Position numbers and translations under genes: made by a program
Shown: in pieces, positions 43,026-46,018 of the stretch
Layout of the letters: the number at the start of each line of letters is the position of its first letter
Position numbering within the stretch: the first letter of the stretch is position 1
Notes under the pieces: generated by a model
Database searches by the model: none
What the model was told of the DNA's origin: nothing
The model's input: the letters and a program-made list of their open reading frames with translations, nothing else
Assembly: GCA_947581615.1 (NCBI GenBank)
Contig: CANPVD010000093.1
Span: forward strand, 1-46,018
DNA length: 46,018 bases
Reading direction: 5' to 3'
From: Candidatus Humimonas hydrogenitrophica
Lineage (GTDB): Bacteria; Gemmatimonadota; Gemmatimonadetes; Palauibacterales; Palauibacteraceae

Positions 43026-43514
43026 TCAGCCGGCCGTCGCGCCGCCGCCCCTCGCCACGAGCCTCCACTCCCGGGCCACGAGTCCGAGGATGGCGGCATC
43101 CACGACGGTCAGCGCGCCCAGCCACACCGAGGGCATGACCGCGAGCCGGTAGACCTGGTAGCCCAGGAACAGCCCCAGTACGGTGAGGGCGACGGGGAAG
43201 ACGCGCCGCCTCTCGGCCAGGAGCCCTCCTACCAGCCCGAGCTTCACGAGGCCGTGGACCAGCAGGTACGCCGCCACAAAGGTCCGGGTGCCCACGGACA
43301 GGTGCCGCGCCAGTCCGAGGAGCGCGTTGGCCACCAGGTCGCCGGGGTCCTCCGACAGCTCGCCGCGCACCAGGTGGTGAACGAGCGTAGCGATCCGGTG
43401 CTGGCTCGCCACGGCCAGCACGAGCCCACCCGCCACCTCCACGAGGCCGTCCATGCCCTTGAGCCACATCCCCATCCGGAAGAGCCGGTGCAGGCGGTCC
43501 GGCTTCTGGCTCAT
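43026..43514 (-). CDS. DUF2127-family membrane protein
   Basis: A 162-residue protein with four hydrophobic segments: [56 protein letters not shown] and [20 protein letters not shown]. The [23 protein letters not shown] start and the [13 protein letters not shown] helix are typical of DUF2127 proteins, whose function is unknown. Its ATG overlaps the uracil-DNA glycosylase stop (ATGA), so it is the last gene of the UspA-UDG unit. Confidence 0.85.
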   Translation of the reverse strand: MSQKPDRLHRLFRMGMWLKGMDGLVEVAGGLVLAVASQHRIATLVHHLVRGELSEDPGDLVANALLGLARHLSVGTRTFVAAYLLVHGLVKLGLVGGLLAERRRVFPVALTVLGLFLGYQVYRLAVMPSVWLGALTVVDAAILGLVAREWRLVARGGGATAG

Positions 43515-44347
43515 GCCGGTCCGAGCGCCCGGGCCCGGGCCCAGATCCGGTCGAACATCGGCTCGGTGAGAGTGCCCGTGAACGTGTTCTGCTGGCTGGG
43601 ATGGTAGGAGGCGACGAGGGTGAGGGCGTCGGCCGACGGCCGACGCCCTTTCGCCCGGCCGGGCTGCCCGGCCGCAGCTCGCGCATCCGGCCGGGCCGGA
43701 GCCGCGAGCTCGACCTCGAGCCCGTGCTCGAAGCCCGGCATGGGCGAGGGGACGTCCCATGCCCGACCCCGGAAGATCCGCATCACGTGGCGATAAGCGT
43801 ATCCGCCCAGGGCCACGATCACCCGCACGTCCTCCAGGAGGTCGATCTCACGCTCCAGATACGGGCGGCAGTTGGCGCGCTCCGATGGGCCGGGCCGATT
43901 TCCGGGCGGGGCGCAGCGCACCGAGGCGGTGATCCAGGTGCCGACCAGCTCGAGCCCGTCGTCCCTCGCGGTGGACTCGGCCCGCGTGGCCAGGCCGGCC
44001 CGGTGGAGCGCTCGGAAGAGCCAGTCGCCCGACCGGTCTCCCGTGAACATCCGTCCGGTCCGGTTGGCGCCGTGGGCGGCCGGCGCCAGACCCACGACCA
44101 GGAGCCATGCAGCCGGGTCGCCGAAGCCGGGCACGGGCCGGCCCCAATAGTCCTGGTCGGCGAACGACGCCCGTTTCTCCCGCGCCACCTTCTCGCGCCA
44201 TCGCACAAGGCGGGGGCAGCGCCGGCAGTTCACGACCGTGTCCCGGAGCTCCGAGAGCGCCCGCCGACGAGCCTCGGGCGCGGCCCCGTCCGCGGCGCGT
44301 CCGCGCGGGCGCGCCGGACCACCCGGTCGCCGCTCCCCGGCACTCAC
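43511..44347 (-). CDS. Uracil-DNA glycosylase, family 5 (UDGb)
   Basis: A 278-residue base-excision repair enzyme. CRRCPRLV (Cys 42 and 45) and two further cysteines ([20 protein letters not shown]) bind a [4Fe-4S] cluster. The active-site loop [19 protein letters not shown], with Ala where family 4 has a catalytic Glu/Asp, and [10 protein letters not shown] are specific to family 5, which removes uracil, hypoxanthine and other deaminated or damaged bases. A disordered Arg/Gly/Pro-rich N-terminus of about 30 residues precedes the domain. GTG start overlaps the UspA stop (GTGA). Confidence 0.93.
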   Translation of the reverse strand: MSAGERRPGGPARPRGRAADGAAPEARRRALSELRDTVVNCRRCPRLVRWREKVAREKRASFADQDYWGRPVPGFGDPAAWLLVVGLAPAAHGANRTGRMFTGDRSGDWLFRALHRAGLATRAESTARDDGLELVGTWITASVRCAPPGNRPGPSERANCRPYLEREIDLLEDVRVIVALGGYAYRHVMRIFRGRAWDVPSPMPGFEHGLEVELAAPARPDARAAAGQPGRAKGRRPSADALTLVASYHPSQQNTFTGTLTEPMFDRIWARARALGPA

Positions 44348-44757
44348 TTCCGGAGCAAGAGCACCGGGATGTGGACCTGGTGCCGGACCTCGGAAGCGGC
44401 GCTCCCCAGGAGGAGATCCAGGACCCCACGGTGCCCGTGGGTCGCCATGGCGATCAGATCGACCTCCAGCTCCGCCGCGGCCGCGACGATGCCCTCGCCC
44501 GGCGTCCCGTAGCGGATCTCGCCGCGCGCGTCGATGCCCCGGTCCCGGAGGCGGTCGACGCGCTCCTGGAGCCGCTGACGCTGCTCGCCCTCCTCGGGAT
44601 CCTGGAGGCGGCCCTGGAAGTAGCGACCGCGCCATCCGCCGGCCACGTGCAGAAGGATGACCTCCGAACCGCACAGCTTCGCGAGCTCGGACACGTGGCG
44701 CAGGATCCCCTCCTCTCCCTCCTCCAGCTCCAGCGGCACAAGTATCGTCCCGTACAC
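44344..44757 (-). CDS. Universal stress protein (UspA family)
   Basis: A 137-residue single-domain protein. It has the strand [24 protein letters not shown] and the ATP-binding loop [22 protein letters not shown] (G2xG9xG[S/T] type), ending in IPVLLLRK, so it is probably of the nucleotide-binding class. The acidic ELEEGEEG at the start replaces the usual DGS motif. GTG start at 44757 with GGAGGT 6 bases upstream. Coupled with the DNA repair gene downstream, suggesting a stress role for the unit. Confidence 0.92.
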   Translation of the reverse strand: MYGTILVPLELEEGEEGILRHVSELAKLCGSEVILLHVAGGWRGRYFQGRLQDPEEGEQRQRLQERVDRLRDRGIDARGEIRYGTPGEGIVAAAAELEVDLIAMATHGHRGVLDLLLGSAASEVRHQVHIPVLLLRK

Positions 44758-44811
44758 GTCTCACCTCCATGATTGCGACCGGATGGCCCGCCTCGCCTCC
44801 CTGCGGAGCCC

Positions 44812-46018
44812 TCAGGCCCGTCCCGTGAAAACGAGATAGATGAGAAACAGGTTCGCCAGAACGATGACCGCCGTGATCACCCACCCCACGATCCGCGTCA
44901 ACCTGCGGTTCACGAATCCCCCACCCATGAGCTTCTCGGACGATGTGAAGCGCAGGAGAGGGACGATCGCGAACGGCAGCTGGAGGCTGAGGACCACCTG
45001 GCTGAGGACCAGCAGGAAGAGCGGGTCCGTTCCCAGGGCCACCGCGATGATGACGGGGATCATGGTCAGGAGCCGCGTCACGAGGCGGCGCACCCAGGGC
45101 TTGACCTTGACCTGAAGGAAGCCCTCCATGACCACCTGTCCCGCCAGGGTACCGGTGGCCGAGGAGGACAGGCCCGCCGCCAGGAGCGCGACGGCGAAAA
45201 CGGTGGCCGACGCGCTTCCGAGCAGCGGCCCCAGAGTGTGGTGGGCCTGCTGGATGCTCGCGACCTGCAGGCCGCGCGCGCCGAACACGGCGGCCGACAT
45301 GATCAGAATGGCCGCGTTGACGAACAGGGCGCCGTTGAGGGCGATGGCCGAGTCGATGAAGGCGAAGTGGACGAGCTTGCGCTTGTGCTCCTCCTCCTCC
45401 GACTTCTTCCGGTACTGGGATAGGGCCGAGTGCAGGTAGACGTTGTGGGGCATCACGGTCGCGCCCAGCATGCCGATGGCCACGAACACGGCGGCCTCCG
45501 GGAGGCGCGGCACCGCGAGGCTGTAGAACACCTGGCCCACGTCCGGCTTGGCCAGGAGGATCTCGACCACGTAGCCCCCGCCCACGATGGCCACCATCGC
45601 GGTGATGGCGATCTCGAACCACCGGAAACCCGCGCGCTGGAGCGCCAGCACGAGGAGCACGTCGAACGCGGTGATCAGGACGGACGGGATGAGCCCGATG
45701 TGGAACAGGAGGTGGATGCCGATGGCCGCTCCCAGGAACTCGGCCAGGTCCGTGGCCATCATGGCCAGCTCGGCCGTGATCCACAGGAGCATGGCCACGC
45801 CGCGCGAGTACTCCTCCCGGCACAGCTCCGCCAGGTCGTGGTTGGTGGCGATCCCGAGCTTGGCGGCCAGCGTCTGCAGGAAGATCGCGAAGATGTTGCT
45901 CCACAGGAGGACCCACAGGAGCTTGTAGCCGAACTCCGCCCCCCCGGAGATGTCCGTGGCCCAGTTGCCCGGGTCCATGTAGCCCACGCTCACGATGAAC
46001 GCGGGGCCCAGGTAGGGA
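44812..46018 (-). CDS. mntH: Nramp-family divalent metal (Mn2+) transporter, N-terminus beyond the window
   Basis: About 400 residues are visible; the frame is open to the window end, so the first helix start is missing. The first conserved segment [17 protein letters not shown] has the DPGN metal-binding motif of transmembrane helix 1. The A/C-M-P-H motif of helix 6 appears as [18 protein letters not shown]. Eleven or so hydrophobic helices follow, with [20 protein letters not shown] near the end. These proton-coupled symporters import Mn2+ or Fe2+. Metal specificity by family only. The UspA gene begins 54 bases downstream and may share its transcript. Confidence 0.94.
   Translation of the reverse strand, partial: PYLGPAFIVSVGYMDPGNWATDISGGAEFGYKLLWVLLWSNIFAIFLQTLAAKLGIATNHDLAELCREEYSRGVAMLLWITAELAMMATDLAEFLGAAIGIHLLFHIGLIPSVLITAFDVLLVLALQRAGFRWFEIAITAMVAIVGGGYVVEILLAKPDVGQVFYSLAVPRLPEAAVFVAIGMLGATVMPHNVYLHSALSQYRKKSEEEEHKRKLVHFAFIDSAIALNGALFVNAAILIMSAAVFGARGLQVASIQQAHHTLGPLLGSASATVFAVALLAAGLSSSATGTLAGQVVMEGFLQVKVKPWVRRLVTRLLTMIPVIIAVALGTDPLFLLVLSQVVLSLQLPFAIVPLLRFTSSEKLMGGGFVNRRLTRIVGWVITAVIVLANLFLIYLVFTGRA

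Overview
This is a very GC-rich bacterial window with dense, tightly packed genes, many NTGA start/stop overlaps and frequent GTG starts. The gene set (large secreted M14 peptidase with a Ser/Asp/Thr-rich mature N-terminus, CysO/CysM/Mec-type cysteine synthesis, Tad-type TadE/TadG proteins, NadA, NiCoT) fits a free-living, probably aerobic bacterium. My best guess is Gemmatimonadota or a neighbouring phylum; this is inference, since there is no rRNA in the window. I see no phage, insertion sequence or CRISPR.

Layout. 1-9.5 kb: the 3' end of a sphingolipid delta-4 desaturase-like gene, a glycosyltransferase, PEP carboxylase, a MarR regulator and an acyl-CoA ligase, with three decayed genes (MutS-like, YciI-like, VOC) between them and a tiny 33-residue membrane ORF. 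9.6-10.1 kb: four tRNA genes on the minus strand (Gln, Ser, Ser, Ser) behind a good promoter. 10.2-13 kb: a GntR regulator coupled to a small protein, then a saccharopine dehydrogenase-family gene.

22.2-13.0 kb, all minus strand, is the most interesting part: a compact sulfur amino acid island. In transcription order: a promoter, a Met-rich leader peptide, an intrinsic terminator, a cystathionine gamma-synthase/lyase, an aspartokinase-cystathionine synthase fusion, aspartate-semialdehyde dehydrogenase, a Cys-rich leader peptide, a second intrinsic terminator, a thiosulfate sulfurtransferase, a CysM-JAMM protease fusion, and a CysO/MoaD-MoeZ-rhodanese fusion. Both leaders look like ribosome-mediated attenuators, one sensing methionine and one sensing cysteine. 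In the cysteine leader a protector hairpin, a perfect 10-bp antiterminator and a terminator can be drawn as mutually exclusive structures. The enzymes would make Asp-semialdehyde and cystathionine (methionine side) and CysO-bound cysteine (cysteine side), with several partner domains already fused.

22.2-33.5 kb: secreted M14 peptidase, a frameshifted small secreted protein, type II NADH dehydrogenase, a PadR-DrrAB-type ABC exporter operon, PolX, and a cytochrome b/molybdopterin oxidoreductase pair. 33.5-40.4 kb: NAD+-dependent DNA ligase, nickel/cobalt permease, quinolinate synthase, an orphan pseudopilin remnant, a probable SelW-like selenoprotein (in-frame UGA in a CxxU motif followed by a SECIS-like hairpin), and a DUF3810-like membrane protein. 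40.4-43 kb: two TadE-like pseudopilins and a TadG-like von Willebrand protein. 43-46 kb (minus): an Nramp manganese transporter (runs off the end), UspA, family 5 uracil-DNA glycosylase and a DUF2127 membrane protein, the last three translationally coupled.
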